Shown here one piece after another: positions 44,799 to 56,927 of a stretch of 64,000 nucleotides of DNA (positions within the stretch are counted from its first letter, which is position 1; each line of letters starts with the position of its first letter). The position numbers and the translations under genes are program-made. The notes under the pieces are model-generated. The model was given only the letters and a program-made list of their open reading frames with translations. It ran no database searches and was not told the origin of the DNA. Source of the stretch: Thiomicrorhabdus sp. (GTDB lineage Bacteria; Pseudomonadota; Gammaproteobacteria; Thiomicrospirales; Thiomicrospiraceae); the NCBI RefSeq assembly GCF_963677875.1, contig NZ_OY782566.1:484932-548931 (forward strand), read 5' to 3'.

Positions 44799-45512
44799 TC
44801 AATCACGCAGATGGAGCCCGCACTCCTGATGCAATGCATCCTGCTGCTCCCACCACCAACGGCCGGCGCGTTCATTTTCGCCCGGCTTGATCGCCCGCGT
44901 GCAAGGCTCGCAGCCGATACTCGGGAACCCTTTATCATGCAGCGGATTATAAGGAATACCCTGCACGTCGATATAAGCTCTTACCTGTTGCGATGTCCAG
45001 GTCAGCAAAGGATTGAACTTGATCAACCCGCGCTCCAAATCCTCTTCCAGCAGCGGCACCCCCTGACGGAATGGAGATTGTTCGCTGCGCAGGCCGGTGA
45101 TCCAGACCGCCGCTCCGCTTAAAGCCCGGTTCAAGGGTTCGACCTTACGGATATGACAACATGACTTGCGGTTATCGACCGAATGGTAGAAACCGTTCAT
45201 GCCATGCACTTCCACATAACGCTTTACCGCATCGGCTTGTGGAGTAAAGCGCAGAATCCTGCGTTGGTAATGCGCTTCCGTCGCCGCAATCAATGCCTCG
45301 GTTTCCGCAAAAAGACGGCCGGTATCCAAAGTAAAAACCTCTATCGGTAATTCACAACGGAAAATCACATCGGTAATCAGCTGATCCTCCAGCCCCAGAC
45401 TGCTGGAAAACACGACCTTCCGCCCTTCCGTCAAACGGCAAAGCTGTGTGAGATAGCCCTCAATATCATCGGCTTCCAAACCTTCCAAAGCCCGCTTCAG
45501 TTCTTTAAACAT
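44799..45512 (-). CDS. cysH: Adenylylsulfate (APS) reductase
   Basis: This 237-residue thioredoxin-dependent reductase carries the paired-cysteine [4Fe-4S] motif (RKSCCHIRKVEPL and IGCEPCTRA), which marks the APS-using type rather than the PAPS type, and the catalytic Cys near the end (HQECGLH). It makes sulfite from APS. It is the last gene of the assimilatory sulfate operon; no cysC is present, which fits direct APS use. Confidence 0.92.
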   Translation of the reverse strand: MFKELKRALEGLEADDIEGYLTQLCRLTEGRKVVFSSSLGLEDQLITDVIFRCELPIEVFTLDTGRLFAETEALIAATEAHYQRRILRFTPQADAVKRYVEVHGMNGFYHSVDNRKSCCHIRKVEPLNRALSGAAVWITGLRSEQSPFRQGVPLLEEDLERGLIKFNPLLTWTSQQVRAYIDVQGIPYNPLHDKGFPSIGCEPCTRAIKPGENERAGRWWWEQQDALHQECGLHLRD

Positions 45513-45527
45513 TCTTCAAACTCCCTG

Positions 45528-47291
45528 TTAAAACGGCCAGACCAGCGGAATGACCGCCAGTGACACACTTGCACAAATTAAATTCAACGGGATGCCCAGA
45601 CGCAGAAAATCCACTAACCGATAGCCTCCGGGACCTGCCACCATCAGGTTGGTCTGATAGCCGATCGGCGTCAGAAAACTCGCCGAAGCCGCCATCATGA
45701 CGGCGATCACAAAAGGCAGAAAACTCACTCCCAGCTGACCAGCCAGCTCGGTGGACACCGAAAACATCAACACGGCCGCCGCGTTGTTGGTCACCAGCTC
45801 GGTCAAGAGCGCCGTGATCAGATAAATCAGAACCAATGCCAGCAACGGCGCCGCTCCAACCATCCCAAGCAGCGATTCAACCAGCCACTGGCTGACGCCG
45901 GTTTTCGACATCGCCGCCGCCAGGGCAAACGAAGCGGCAATCGTAATCAACGTCATCAAATCCACATAACGACGCGCTTTGACAATGTTCACGCAACCAC
46001 TGGCAAGCATTGCTCCAGCAGCCAGAAGCGCAGCCTCCAGCATCGGTACAAAAGAAAACGCCGTCAACAGAAGCATCAAAAACAAAATACTCATCGCCCA
46101 CGGAGCTTTGCGAAAGTTCGGCGGCGGCTCGTCGGCCAGAGTGCTGACCAGAAGGAAATCTTTGCGGAAACGATACTGCTCGACAAAACTTGGCCCGGCT
46201 TCCAGCAGCATGGCATCCCCCAGCGCTAATTTCACTTCATCCAGTTCTTGAGTCAGGTGATTGCCGCCCCGGGAAATCGCTAAAACCCGAGCCTGGTAAC
46301 GCTCCCAGAATTTCAGCGTTTTCAAGGGTTCACCCAATCCCGGAAAATCCGAACTCAGAATCACCTCGATCAAACTGGTATGCGGTGCCGAAAGCGACGT
46401 CGGCGCTTCACCAAGCAGTTTCAGGCCGGGATATTGACGTAACCTCTGACTCGCAAGCGGGTGACCTTTCAGCCATAAAACATCACCGGCCTGTAGAATC
46501 ACCTGTTCCGGGTCTTCGGAAATCCACTCTCTGTTGCGCTGAATCCCCTGCCACTTTCCATGCTGCAAATGCTTCAGATCGGTCAGAGCCAGAGGTTTGC
46601 CGATACAGGGCGCCGACGGCAATATCTCGACCCGAACCTGATAAAGCCGCGCATCCGCGGGCATGGCAATAGGATTTTTACGCTTGGGCAAAAGCTTGCC
46701 GGAAAAGAGCCACAGAAACAGACTGCCGATCACCAAGGTTGGCAATCCGACCCAGGCAATGTCAAACATCCCCAGAGAAAAATCCTTGTCGGCCTGCAAC
46801 AACCCGTCCACGACCAGATTCGTGCTGGTTCCGATCAGCGTCAGGCTGCCGCCCATAATCGCCAGAAAACTCAAAGGCATTAACAACTGTGAAGGAGAAA
46901 TACGCAATCTGACCGCCCACTGCTGAATCACCGGAATGAAAATCGACACGATGGCGGTGTTATTCATCAACCCGCTCAGACCCGCGATCGGAACGACCAT
47001 ATTGCCGATGGCTCCACGCTGGGAAGCCGGCCGCCCCAACAACCAGTGCCCGAGCCAGTAAACGGCACCGGTTTCTCTTAAACCCGCGGCAACCACGTAC
47101 AGCAGTGCGATTGTCATTACTCCGGGGTTAGCGAACCCTGCAAAGGCTTCCAGCGGGCTCAAAATTCCGCTGACCAGCAGTACACACAGCGCGAACATCA
47201 TCAATACGTCGGCGGCAATATTCGTCACGGCCATCGCCAGTAACACCAGAACAACCATGCCGAGAGTCAGTCCCGCCTGCCACTCAATCAT
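45528..47291 (-). CDS. SLC13-type sulfate permease with RCK_C domains
   Basis: This 587-residue inner-membrane transporter of the SLC13/DASS family has the GLSGLMNNTAIVSIFIPVI and MGGSLTLIGTSTNLVV motifs, mirrored in the second half by LTELVTNNAAAVLM and FLTPIGYQTNLMV. Two cytosolic TrkA-C-like domains (about 200-385) lie in the middle. Similar proteins in cys operons import sulfate. ATG 47291 overlaps the cysN stop by eight bases. Confidence 0.85.
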   Translation of the reverse strand: MIEWQAGLTLGMVVLVLLAMAVTNIAADVLMMFALCVLLVSGILSPLEAFAGFANPGVMTIALLYVVAAGLRETGAVYWLGHWLLGRPASQRGAIGNMVVPIAGLSGLMNNTAIVSIFIPVIQQWAVRLRISPSQLLMPLSFLAIMGGSLTLIGTSTNLVVDGLLQADKDFSLGMFDIAWVGLPTLVIGSLFLWLFSGKLLPKRKNPIAMPADARLYQVRVEILPSAPCIGKPLALTDLKHLQHGKWQGIQRNREWISEDPEQVILQAGDVLWLKGHPLASQRLRQYPGLKLLGEAPTSLSAPHTSLIEVILSSDFPGLGEPLKTLKFWERYQARVLAISRGGNHLTQELDEVKLALGDAMLLEAGPSFVEQYRFRKDFLLVSTLADEPPPNFRKAPWAMSILFLMLLLTAFSFVPMLEAALLAAGAMLASGCVNIVKARRYVDLMTLITIAASFALAAAMSKTGVSQWLVESLLGMVGAAPLLALVLIYLITALLTELVTNNAAAVLMFSVSTELAGQLGVSFLPFVIAVMMAASASFLTPIGYQTNLMVAGPGGYRLVDFLRLGIPLNLICASVSLAVIPLVWPF

Positions 47292-48687
47292 CGGATTCAC
47301 CCGCCGATCTCGGCAGGTCACGAATATGCCAATGCGGAAAATGCTTGCGCATCAGAGCATTCAGTTCCAGTTCAAAATCGGAAAACCGCTGCTGCTTTTC
47401 CTGCTGAATTTCGCGAATCATCCCCGCAGCAACCGTCGCATTGCTGAAGCGATCGATCAAAATAAAAGCTCCGATGCCTTTCCGATAACAATCCAGCAAG
47501 GTCGATTCGGCCAGTTCGACAGAAACCAGACCGATTTCATTCATCTGTAATCCCGACGCCGGCTCTCTTTCATATCGATTGATATCGATCTTATAATCGA
47601 CTTTGCTCACACAAGCCTCGGTCTGGCGGGCGGCAAACTTAATATAGAAACTCTGTCCTTCCTGCATTGCCTGCTCGTCAAACCAGACCAGATGCGCATC
47701 AAAGCGGTTTGAAAACCCGACCTCTTCGGTTTCCGGAATGATCCAGTCTCCGCGACTGATATCGCGTTCATCCTGTAAAACGACGGTAACGGCCTGACCG
47801 GCTTCCGCGGCGTCAAGATCGCCATCGAAAGTCACCAGACGTTTGATGTACGAACGTTGCTCTCCCGGATAGATTTTCACCACCTGACCCAGCTGCAGGC
47901 AACCGGATTGCACCGTACCGCTGTAGCCGCGAAAATCAGCATTCGGTCGATTCACCCACTGCACGCAGAAACGGTTCGGAGCCGGTTCAGACAGAGCCTC
48001 GACCGAGAGATTTTCCAGATACGGCAAAAGTGCTTCCCCTTGATACCAGGGCATTTTGTCGCTTTTTTCCAACGTATTCTCGCCTTTCAAGGCCGATACC
48101 GGAATCGAGTAACTGCTGACGCCGCCCAGCGTTTGGGCGATTGTCTTCAGTTCTCTTTGAATCGCATCGAACACCTGCTCGTCGTAGTTCACCAGATCCA
48201 TTTTATTAATGGCGACAATCCAGTTCTGGATACCCAGCGCATGGCAGATAAAAGCATGGCGGCGGGTCTGGCGCTGCACGCCATAACGCGCATCCACCAA
48301 TAAAATCGCCGCTTCGGCAGTCGAAGCGCCCGTCACCATGTTTCGAGTGTACTGCTCATGCCCCGGCGTATCGGCAATAATGAATTTACGTTTGTCGGTT
48401 GAGAAAAAGCGGTACGCAACATCGATGGTGATCCCTTGCTCACGCTCGGCCTGCAAGCCATCAACCAGCATCGCCAGCTCCAGATCGCCTTCGGCATTTG
48501 TGCCTTTCACATCGTGATGCAGCCCCTGCAGCTGATCTTCATATAGCTGATGGCTGTCAAACAGCAAACGGCCAAGAAGCGTGCTTTTTCCGTCATCGAC
48601 ACTTCCGCAAATAAGTAAGCGCATCAGCGATTTACTGCGATGCTGTTGCAGATAATCCCGGATATCGATTGCCTGTGATTCGTTCAT
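47284..48687 (-). CDS. cysN: Sulfate adenylyltransferase GTPase subunit
   Basis: This 467-residue GTPase has P-loop GSVDDGKSTLLGRLLFD, DTPGHEQYTRNM, and NKMDLV, followed by EF-Tu-like beta domains. It drives APS synthesis by CysD. The ATG at 48687 shares its A with the cysD stop. At this length it lacks the CysC kinase fused in some species. Confidence 0.93.
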   Translation of the reverse strand: MNESQAIDIRDYLQQHRSKSLMRLLICGSVDDGKSTLLGRLLFDSHQLYEDQLQGLHHDVKGTNAEGDLELAMLVDGLQAEREQGITIDVAYRFFSTDKRKFIIADTPGHEQYTRNMVTGASTAEAAILLVDARYGVQRQTRRHAFICHALGIQNWIVAINKMDLVNYDEQVFDAIQRELKTIAQTLGGVSSYSIPVSALKGENTLEKSDKMPWYQGEALLPYLENLSVEALSEPAPNRFCVQWVNRPNADFRGYSGTVQSGCLQLGQVVKIYPGEQRSYIKRLVTFDGDLDAAEAGQAVTVVLQDERDISRGDWIIPETEEVGFSNRFDAHLVWFDEQAMQEGQSFYIKFAARQTEACVSKVDYKIDINRYEREPASGLQMNEIGLVSVELAESTLLDCYRKGIGAFILIDRFSNATVAAGMIREIQQEKQQRFSDFELELNALMRKHFPHWHIRDLPRSAGESDD

Positions 48688-49577
48688 TAGAAATAGCCCT
48701 CCCGTTTTTTCTGTTCCATTCCGGATTGATCCTGATCGATCGCCCGTCCCTGCCGTTCCGAAGTCGTCGCTCCCACCGTTTCCGCCACGACATCCTCCAA
48801 AGTCGTCGCCCGCGACTCTATAGCCCCGGTCAGCGGATAACAGCCCAGAGTACGGAATCGAACCCATTTTTCTTCCGGTTCTTCGTCTGCCTGCAATGGC
48901 AGGCGTTCATCGTCGCGCATGATCCACATGCCATCGCGACGAACCACTGGACGCGGTTTGGCAAAATACAGAGGAACCAGTTCAATCTGTTCCTGCAGGA
49001 TATACAGCCAGATGTCCAGCTCGGTCCAGTTGGACAAAGGAAACGCGCGAATGCTTTCCCCTTCATCAAGCGCTCCGTTGTAGATATTCCACAATTCCGG
49101 ACGTTGCGCCTTCGGTTCCCAGCGATGGTGCCGATCGCGAAACGAATAAATACGTTCCTTGGCTCTCGACTTCTCTTCGTCTCGGCGGGCTCCGCCAATC
49201 GCCGCATCAAAACCATGCAGCGACAAAGCCTGCTTCAATGCCTGGGTTTTCATCAGATCGGTATGCTTCGAACTGCCGTGAACAAACGGGTTTATGCCGA
49301 TTTCCAGCCCCTGCGGATTTTGATAAATCAGCAAATCAAAACCGTGTTTTTCAGCCTGACGATCGCGAAATTCGATCATCTCCCGAAACTTCCAGTCCGT
49401 ATCGACATGCAATAACGGAAACGGAATGCTCCCGGGATAAAATGCTTTGCGGGCCAGATGCAGCAGAACCGAAGAATCCTTGCCGATCGAATACAACATC
49501 ACCGGTTTTTTAAACTCCGCGGCGACTTCCCTCAAAATATGAATGCTTTCTGCTTCAAGCTGTTCTAAGTGCGTCAT
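48687..49577 (-). CDS. cysD: Sulfate adenylyltransferase catalytic subunit
   Basis: This 296-residue ATP sulfurylase small subunit has PP-loop [22 protein letters not shown], the [21 protein letters not shown] motif, and [12 protein letters not shown]. It forms APS from sulfate and ATP with CysN. It overlaps the end of cysG by 23 bases. Confidence 0.94.
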   Translation of the reverse strand: MTHLEQLEAESIHILREVAAEFKKPVMLYSIGKDSSVLLHLARKAFYPGSIPFPLLHVDTDWKFREMIEFRDRQAEKHGFDLLIYQNPQGLEIGINPFVHGSSKHTDLMKTQALKQALSLHGFDAAIGGARRDEEKSRAKERIYSFRDRHHRWEPKAQRPELWNIYNGALDEGESIRAFPLSNWTELDIWLYILQEQIELVPLYFAKPRPVVRRDGMWIMRDDERLPLQADEEPEEKWVRFRTLGCYPLTGAIESRATTLEDVVAETVGATTSERQGRAIDQDQSGMEQKKREGYF

Positions 49578-50979
49578 TTTCCATATCCTTGTTTAATTCA
49601 TGCGATGTGCCCCGCCAGGCGAGCTTTTCCGCCAGAGCGCACACTTCGCCGACAATCAGCAAAGCCGGGCTCTTGATCTGTTCCGCTTCAACCGTGCGGG
49701 TCAGTTCTTCCAAACAGGTCAGCACCACCCTCTGTTGCGGTAAAGTGCCGTTTTCGATAATCGCCACCGGCGTCTGCTTTTCACGACCGAACTGCAGGAG
49801 TCCGTCACGAATGTCCGAACTCCGAATCAGCCCCATATAGATCACCAGCGTCTGTTCGGATTGAGCCAAAGCGCGCCAATCCGGAGTTTCGCCGCCCGGC
49901 TTGCAATGCCCGGTTACCAGCTGAACCGTCCGCGAATAATCGCGATGTGTCAGTGGAATACCGGCATAAGCGGCGCATCCGACCGCTGCACTGATTCCCG
50001 GGACAATCCGATAATCAATACCGGCCGCTTTTAAAGCTTCACATTCCTCTCCGCCGCGCCCGAAAATAAACGGATCGCCGCCCTTCAGACGGCAGACCGA
50101 CAATCCTTGCTGCGCCAGATGAATCAATAACCGATTGATTTCTTCCTGCGACATCGAATGACAGCCGGCCTTTTTGGCCACGCAAATACGCTCGGCATCA
50201 CGGCGTGCCAGCTCCAGAATCTCCGCTGAAACCAGGCCGTCATGGACAATCACATCCGCTTGCTGCATCGCCTGCAGAGCCTTAATGGTCAGCAGCTCAG
50301 GATCACCCGGCCCGGCGCCGACCAGTGAGACACAACCCCGATCCGCTGCAAATGCCTGCAGCTTGTGATCCAAAAGCTTCTGTGCGCCCTCCTGATCGTT
50401 GCTTTCCACTCGACGAGCGATCTCGCCCCGAAACGTCTGTTCCCAAAAAGCCCGGCGTTGCCCGACATCCGTCAAAGCCGATTTCACCCGGCTTCGGTTA
50501 TGCTGCGCCAAGCGACCGAGCCCGGACAGACTTTGCGGTAACATCCGCTCCAGTTGCTCACGAGTCTGACGCGCCAGCACCGGAGCATGACCTCCGCTGG
50601 AAACCGCCAGCATCAGCGGGCTGCGATCGACGATTGCCGGGAAAATAAAACGGCACAGTTCGGCATCGTCCACCACATTCGCCGGAACGCCCTGTAATTC
50701 GGCAGCGAGAAAAACCTGCCGATTGACGCTGTTCACATCCGTAGCGGCGATCACCAGGCGCATGCCGGCAAGCTGATCGGGATGAAAATCTCCCTGAAAC
50801 CACACCAATTCCTTTTCGGAACAGAGGATTTCCAGATCGGGACACAATTGCAGTGCAACCAGATTGATCTGCGCCCCCGCCTGACGTAATAAACGAATTT
50901 TTCGCAAGGCAACGTCGCCCCCGCCAACCACCAATACCGGCTGGCGTTGCAAATCGACAAAAATCGGCAAATAGTCCAT
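49555..50979 (-). CDS. cysG: Siroheme synthase, three-activity type
   Basis: This 474-residue fusion has an N-terminal precorrin-2 dehydrogenase/ferrochelatase ([27 protein letters not shown]) and a C-terminal uroporphyrinogen methyltransferase ([35 protein letters not shown]). It makes siroheme for the sulfite reductase encoded just upstream. I chose the second of two adjacent ATGs (50979), eight bases after AAGGAAG and matching the family start. Confidence 0.93.
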   Translation of the reverse strand: MDYLPIFVDLQRQPVLVVGGGDVALRKIRLLRQAGAQINLVALQLCPDLEILCSEKELVWFQGDFHPDQLAGMRLVIAATDVNSVNRQVFLAAELQGVPANVVDDAELCRFIFPAIVDRSPLMLAVSSGGHAPVLARQTREQLERMLPQSLSGLGRLAQHNRSRVKSALTDVGQRRAFWEQTFRGEIARRVESNDQEGAQKLLDHKLQAFAADRGCVSLVGAGPGDPELLTIKALQAMQQADVIVHDGLVSAEILELARRDAERICVAKKAGCHSMSQEEINRLLIHLAQQGLSVCRLKGGDPFIFGRGGEECEALKAAGIDYRIVPGISAAVGCAAYAGIPLTHRDYSRTVQLVTGHCKPGGETPDWRALAQSEQTLVIYMGLIRSSDIRDGLLQFGREKQTPVAIIENGTLPQQRVVLTCLEELTRTVEAEQIKSPALLIVGEVCALAEKLAWRGTSHELNKDMENDALRTA

Positions 50980-50989
50980 CATCGCTTCC

Positions 50990-52681
50990 TTAAGACAGGT
51001 GATCGTGAAAATCACGTCCTTCGAGCGTGGCCTTGATGTGCCCCACACGAATCACAAAATCACCAAACGCTTCATCGTTCATCCTTTCCGTTGCATAGGC
51101 TCCGAGCAATGCGTCAAGCAGCGCCAAAATCTGCTCTTCGGTGATGTTTTCCCGGTACAGCTTATTCAAACGGGTTCCTTTACCATCACCGCCCAGATAC
51201 AGGTTGTAACGCCCCGGAGCCTTACCGACCAGAGCAATTTCTGCCAGAAACGGGCGGGCGCAACCATTAGGGCAACCGGTGATGCGCAGAACGATCGGTT
51301 GAGATTCAAGTTGGTGCTTTCGCTGCAGTGTGATGAACTTCTCGACGAAACTTCCCAGATAACGCTCGGCTTCGGCCATTGCCAGCGTGCAGGTCGGCAA
51401 AGCAACACACGCCATGGAATGCAGATGCTGGGGTGCCAGCCCATCCTTAAGCAATCCATATTCGCGGGCAAGGGCTTCGATACGCGCGCACTCGGCTTTC
51501 GGCACCCGGGCAATAATCAAATTCTGACTGGCGGTGATCCGGAAATCCCCCTGATGAATTTTGGCAATTTCCGCCAGGCCGGTTTGCAAGCGGCCAGGTT
51601 CGCCATCCTTGATCCGTCCGTTTGGGATAAACAGCGTCAAATGCCGCAAACCATCCACCCCGTCAACCCACCCGAAACGATCGGTATGCCGAGTGAATTC
51701 GTAAGGGCGACCTTCTGCAAAGACCACTCCGCAACGGCTTTCAACTTCTTGCCTGAAAACATCCACTCCCAGACGATCAACGGTATATTTCAGGCGCGCA
51801 AAACGCCGTTCTCTGCGATTACCGTGATCGCGCTGCGCCGTAACCACTGCCGTCGCGACGTCCAGCACCTGTTCCTTGCGGATAAAACCGAGATTCGAAG
51901 CCATGCGCGGATAGGTTTGTTTATCCCCATGCGTGCTACCCATGCCGCCGCCGACAAGGACATTGAAACCGATCAACTCGCCTTGTTCGGCAATCGCGAC
52001 AAAACTCAGATCGTTGGCATGCACATCGACGTCATTGTGCGGCGGAACCGCAACGGCAATCTTGAACTTGCGCGGCAGGTACGTTTTGCCATAGATCGGT
52101 TCCCGGTCCTCAGAGCCGGACGGGTTCGGTTCATCCATCCAGATCTGATAATAGGCCCGGGTCGACGGCAGCAAATGCTCGGAAATCTGCACGGCATAGG
52201 CATAAGCCTCGTGATGCAGGCGCGACTCGACAGGGTTCGGATTGCACAAAACCTGACGATTCACGTCGCCGCAGGCAGCGATGGAATCCAGCATGATCTT
52301 GTCCAACCCCTGAATCAACGGCTTGATATTGCGTTTTAAAATGCCGTGATATTGAAACGTCTGGCGTGTCGTCAGACGCAAGGTGCCGCTTTCGGTCAGC
52401 TGCAGCGCCAGTTCATTGGCCGCCAGCCACTGCTTCGGAGAAACGATTCCGCCGGGAATCCGCACCCGTAGCATGGCCGAATAAAGCGGTTCCAGTTTGC
52501 GTTCCTTGCGATCCTTGCGCAGATCGCGGTCATCCTGCTGATAGAACCCATGAAACTTGATCAACTGCTGATCGTCTTCCGAAAAGGCTCCCGTCACTTG
52601 ACTGTTCAGCGCCTCGGAAATTGTGCCGCGTAAATAATTCGATTCGCTTTTGATACGTTCGTTATCGCTTAATTGAGTCAT
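50990..52681 (-). CDS. cysI: Sulfite reductase hemoprotein beta subunit
   Basis: This 563-residue siroheme/[4Fe-4S] protein has both nitrite/sulfite reductase half-domains and the cluster motif [15 protein letters not shown] ... [10 protein letters not shown]. It reduces sulfite to sulfide with electrons from CysJ. The ATG at 52681 shares its A with the cysJ stop (TGATG). Confidence 0.94.
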   Translation of the reverse strand: MTQLSDNERIKSESNYLRGTISEALNSQVTGAFSEDDQQLIKFHGFYQQDDRDLRKDRKERKLEPLYSAMLRVRIPGGIVSPKQWLAANELALQLTESGTLRLTTRQTFQYHGILKRNIKPLIQGLDKIMLDSIAACGDVNRQVLCNPNPVESRLHHEAYAYAVQISEHLLPSTRAYYQIWMDEPNPSGSEDREPIYGKTYLPRKFKIAVAVPPHNDVDVHANDLSFVAIAEQGELIGFNVLVGGGMGSTHGDKQTYPRMASNLGFIRKEQVLDVATAVVTAQRDHGNRRERRFARLKYTVDRLGVDVFRQEVESRCGVVFAEGRPYEFTRHTDRFGWVDGVDGLRHLTLFIPNGRIKDGEPGRLQTGLAEIAKIHQGDFRITASQNLIIARVPKAECARIEALAREYGLLKDGLAPQHLHSMACVALPTCTLAMAEAERYLGSFVEKFITLQRKHQLESQPIVLRITGCPNGCARPFLAEIALVGKAPGRYNLYLGGDGKGTRLNKLYRENITEEQILALLDALLGAYATERMNDEAFGDFVIRVGHIKATLEGRDFHDHLS

Positions 52682-54492
52682 CAATACACGTCCTTCTGGT
52701 AGCGTTTTTTCTGTTTTAACTGGTCAAGGTAAGCCTCGGCCTCTTCCCGGCTGCGGTTTCCATGTTCGGCAATCACATCGATCAGAGACTGATGGACATC
52801 CTTTGCCATGCGCGAAGCATCGCCGCACACATAGATAAAGGCTCCGCGCTGCAGCCATTCAAAAAGTGTTTTGCCTTCTTCTTTCAAGCGATGCTGAACA
52901 TAAATCCGCGTCGCCTGATCTCTGCTGAAAGCGGTATTCATTCGAGTTAGCAGCCCGCTGCGCAGCCATTCCTGCCACTCCTGCTGATAGAGAAAATCCT
53001 CGCAAAAACGGCTATTGCCGAAAAACAGCCAGTTTTCTCCCTGAGCCCCGACCTGCTCACGATGCTGCAAAAAGCTGCGGAAAGGAGCGATACCGGTTCC
53101 CGGACCGACCATAATCACCGGCGTTTGAGGGTCTTGCGGCAACTTGAATTCCGAAGGCTGGACAAACACGCGAATGTCGTCGCCCTCTTTGAGAGAAGCG
53201 AGGAAACCGCTGGCGCCACCGTAATGCGTACTGCCGAAAGCGTCATATTCCACGGTACGGATCGTCAAATGCACTTCTTCGCCGACTTCCGACTGCGCCG
53301 AAGCAATCGAGTAAAAACGCGGTTGCTGCTTACGCAACATGTCCGCCAAATCCTGTGCCTCCAGCCGGCACGGGAATTCGGCAACAATGTCATAGATCTG
53401 CCGTTCCGCCAGATAGGCTCTCAAAGCTGCGGCGTCTGCAACGGCCTCTCGTAACAGGCTGGTTGCTTGCATCTGATCGGTGTGTTCGGCGTAGGCCTTG
53501 GCAAACTTCGGATAACTCTGTGTCAGTTCGAACGTTTCAAGCAATGCGTGGCGCAGTTCGACCGCCTCTCCATCAAGTTGCACCGTTTCCGTCCCTTTCA
53601 AAGAGAGGGTTTTCAGCAACTCGTCCACCGAAGCCGCATTGTTCCGGAAATAAACCCCCAGAACATCGCCCGGCTGATACTGAATTCCGGAATTCTCTAA
53701 AGAAATTTCATAATGGCGAATATCCTTGGCAGAACCCAGTGACGTAATGGCCTGATTCACCAGCAGCTGTGCCTTGAACGGCGTCTGTTTGCTGTACTCT
53801 GTGCTTGCAGGTACATTCCGATCCGAAGCGATCGCAAAGGAAGATTCCTCTGGCTGTTGCGCCTTCAAAACACTCACCAGCTGCTCACTCCAGACGTTTG
53901 CCTCTTGTTCATAGTCGACATCCAGCGCCTGAACAGGCAAAAATGCCTTGCCGCCCAGATCGGAAAAACGTCGATCGGCGTCAATCGCGGCCTGACAAAA
54001 GAATTCGTAAGAACGGTCTCCCAGACCCAATACCGCAAAAGACAGATGCTTTAAATCCGGCGCACGTTTGCCGGACAGAAGTTTGAAAAAGCTTTCCGCC
54101 GATTCCGGCGGTTCACCTTCGCCCTGAGTGGATGTGATCAGTACCAGTCTGCTCTCTTCTTTCAACTGGCCCGGTTTGAAATCGGATATGTTTGTCAATA
54201 CCGTTGCCAGGCCAGCCTGACGCAGGCTGTTATGCAGCTGCTCCGCCAGGCTTTGAGCATTTCCGGTTTGCGAAGCAAACAGGATTCTCACCGGTTTTAT
54301 GTCGGAAACCGGCGATTTTTCAGCCGCCGTAGAAGGCAAACTTTCCTGCTTGAAGCCATCCCATCCTCTGGCGGCCAAATAACCGCTTAACCATGCCAGT
54401 TTGAAAGGAGAAGCCCCATTCACCAGTTTTTCAATCCCGTCTCTCTCATGCGATTCGAATAGCAGCAAAGCCGGATCCGTATGATTTGACAT
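52681..54492 (-). CDS. cysJ: Sulfite reductase flavoprotein alpha subunit
   Basis: This 603-residue protein has a flavodoxin domain ([33 protein letters not shown]), an FAD-binding domain ([20 protein letters not shown]) and an NADP-binding domain ([32 protein letters not shown]). It passes NADPH electrons to CysI. First gene of the seven-gene cysJIGDN-permease-cysH operon. Confidence 0.94.
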   Translation of the reverse strand: MSNHTDPALLLFESHERDGIEKLVNGASPFKLAWLSGYLAARGWDGFKQESLPSTAAEKSPVSDIKPVRILFASQTGNAQSLAEQLHNSLRQAGLATVLTNISDFKPGQLKEESRLVLITSTQGEGEPPESAESFFKLLSGKRAPDLKHLSFAVLGLGDRSYEFFCQAAIDADRRFSDLGGKAFLPVQALDVDYEQEANVWSEQLVSVLKAQQPEESSFAIASDRNVPASTEYSKQTPFKAQLLVNQAITSLGSAKDIRHYEISLENSGIQYQPGDVLGVYFRNNAASVDELLKTLSLKGTETVQLDGEAVELRHALLETFELTQSYPKFAKAYAEHTDQMQATSLLREAVADAAALRAYLAERQIYDIVAEFPCRLEAQDLADMLRKQQPRFYSIASAQSEVGEEVHLTIRTVEYDAFGSTHYGGASGFLASLKEGDDIRVFVQPSEFKLPQDPQTPVIMVGPGTGIAPFRSFLQHREQVGAQGENWLFFGNSRFCEDFLYQQEWQEWLRSGLLTRMNTAFSRDQATRIYVQHRLKEEGKTLFEWLQRGAFIYVCGDASRMAKDVHQSLIDVIAEHGNRSREEAEAYLDQLKQKKRYQKDVY

Positions 54493-54718
54493 ACCCTCAT
54501 CACCTCTAAAATGATTAATTTGTGTTTTTCAGGCGCACAGATTACTGCCCTATCAATATTTAATAAAGTGATCATTGCTGATTAACTTATCTGTTTTTTA
54601 GATATTAGGGCGCGCTAAAAACCGGATGAAGGATGAAATTTCGCAGCCGGCGGAGCGGGTAGAGCAGCTTATTCTCTGAACAGTGCAGAAGCGCGTGCTG
54701 TTCAAAAACACCAGATAC
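54493..54718. other. Upstream region of the cys operon
   Basis: This 226-bp AT-rich gap contains the promoter region of cysJ, with GAGGTGATGAGGG before the ATG. ATATTTAATAAAGTGATCA near 54556-54574 could hold a -10 element on the minus strand. No CysB-like site was fixed with confidence and no gene was seen. Confidence 0.35.
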
Positions 54719-54739
54719 AAAAAAAGCCGCTTTCGCGGC
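54719..54739 (-). terminator. Terminator of the hyp/nickel operon
   Basis: Minus strand GCCGC-GAAA-GCGGC followed by seven T, 63 bases after the TonB receptor stop. Confidence 0.85.
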
Positions 54740-54801
54740 CAGGAACAGAAAAAGTCGCCGGTCGATAACGGGATCGACCGGGAAAAGAAATTTTTATCGA
54801 T

Positions 54802-56855
54802 TCAGAAGCGATAACCGACTTTAAAACGCACAGCCCGCGGTTCGACGGGGTGGAAATGCACGTCGTCCACACCTTGCGCCGGATCGGTAGAAAGTCGTGA
54901 AGTGTAGTAATAATCGATATCGTGATCATCGCTGTCCAGCAGGTTGAAAACCTCCAGCTCCGCACGCCATTTTTTCCAGGCATAACCAATCGACCCGTTC
55001 AGCACCGTACTGTCTTTCGATTTCACAAGGTTGTCGCTGGTCAACGGACGCGCGCCCAAGTGACGAATTCTCAAAGACTGACGCCAGCCAAGGTCAGGCA
55101 TATGACTGATGCCGGCGCTGACGACGACCGGAAGCGCGCCATCGATATATTTTCCTTCTCCGGCAACTTGATCGGTGAAACGCGATTCGGTATAGGAAGC
55201 TTCAAAATCAAAGTTCACATCTTTCTTTAAACGATAGTAACCGGCAAATTCAACCCCGTAGCGTTCTGATGGACGGCTGGCTTCGGTATTCCCGGCATCA
55301 CCGACAAACAACAGCTCTGAATCCAGTTTCAACCACCAGAAGGCCAGAGAGGCGTTAAACAATCCCGGAGTCGAAAAACGTATCCCGGTTTCGGCGCCAA
55401 CACTGCGAACCAGTAAATCGACCGAGTCTACCGGCGTTCCGGATTGAGGATCGATTTCAATGGTCGCACCGCGCGCATCGTTTGAATGAAAGCCCTGCCC
55501 GGCATTCAGATTAGGCCTCCCAGGCGTCGTTAAAGGCATAACTCAAGCCCCCTTTCAGACTAGCGATGCCCTCTCCGGCACTGCCGCTGTTGGCACTCAA
55601 ATCACTATCGAACATCGGCCGCGAAGTAATCGTAACGCGCCCCGCCCATCAGGCTCAGTTTCGGGGTCAGATCAACATCTGCCATAGCGTATAATCCGAT
55701 CGATTGTTCCGAGACCTGATCTTTACGGATGGTATTGAATCTGGCGCGGTTTTGCGTGTTATATAAGGCGACTTCACCGATATCGTCATAGCGGAATTGT
55801 GCCCCGAACTGTACCTGCCCCGAATCGCTGCCGGCCAGCGGAAGAACCCGTTTGACTTCACCGCCGTAAATCCAGCGTTTATCGACTTGTTCAAACTGAT
55901 CGCTTTGTACCGGGTTATCCAGATAATAGGTAAAATCCGACCACAAATTCATATTTGACTGAATGGCATACAAATTCGCCGACCAGCCATCGTTCCCCGA
56001 CCACTGTCCCGACAAACTGTAACGGCTGGATTTTCCGCCAACCGAAGTGTCAAGCGAACCGTACTCATCGATCACGCCCTGATCGACCGCTCTCTGCGGG
56101 ATCTGGTCGGCCGAATCCCACTGATTGTCGTAAGCCATAAAAGTAACCGAATAGGTTCCCTGCGAACTGTGGCCATGATAACGGGCCAGGAAATTCTTCT
56201 TCTGCACCCCTTCTTCGACATCGCTCCAGGGGCCATCATAAACCTGCCCTTCCAAACCCAGAACCAGATTGCCGGAAGCGGTTTTGAAATCGTCCATCAG
56301 CAGGGCGCGTTTATAGCCGTATTCACCGATTTCCACCGAGGCGCTACCGGTTTCCAACGCATTCGGCAAATAAATGTGCGCGGCACCGGCACTGGAGAAG
56401 TCGCCGTTCTGCGGATAATAGACCCCTTTCTGGTAATCCATGCGCTTGATCATCTCGGGGATAATGAAGTTCATATCCATATACCCCTGACCGTGACCAT
56501 GGGTGCGCATATTCAGCGGCATGCCGTCAACGGTAATACTGAAATCGGTGCCGTGGTCGAGATTGAAACCACGCAAGAAATACTGGTTGGCTTTACCGCT
56601 GCCGCTATGCTGGGTAACCGCCATGCCCGGAACAAATTCCAGAACTTCCCCGACTCGCAATAGCGGACGTTTTTTGATTTCACCATCACCGATCACCCCT
56701 TCCGAGGTCGAAAGCGACTCACCGATATAGGATTGATAATGGCCGTCAACCTCGACCGCTTCCAGTTCCAGAGGTTTCGGCTCATTTATTTGGTGCGCAG
56801 AAACCTGGGCCGAGATTGCCAAACAGGCAATCGGCACATAATTCAAACTTTTCAT
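54802..56855 (-). pseudogene. TonB-dependent receptor, probable nickel uptake, two frameshifts
   Basis: An outer-membrane receptor split into three frames. The first (56855-55605) has a signal peptide (cut near QVSAHQ), a plug domain (VGEVLEFVPGMAVTQHSGSGKANQYFLRGFNLDHGTDF) and early strands. A short middle piece (about 55615-55515) reads FDSDLSANSGSAGEGIASLKGGLSYAFNDAWEA. The last (from about 55513 to 54802) contains LNAGQGFHSNDARG and ends in a barrel strand VRFKVGYRF. Removing one A near 55514 restores EAYLNAGQGF. The corrected length is about 685 residues. Lying behind a nickel permease and hyp genes, it is probably a nickel-complex receptor (inference). Confidence 0.7.
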
Positions 56856-56927
56856 AAAGTATCCTTAAGCTATTTTAGGTATTTTTATTTATGCAGGCGT
56901 TTTGGAAGAGTCGTGAATTGCACCCGC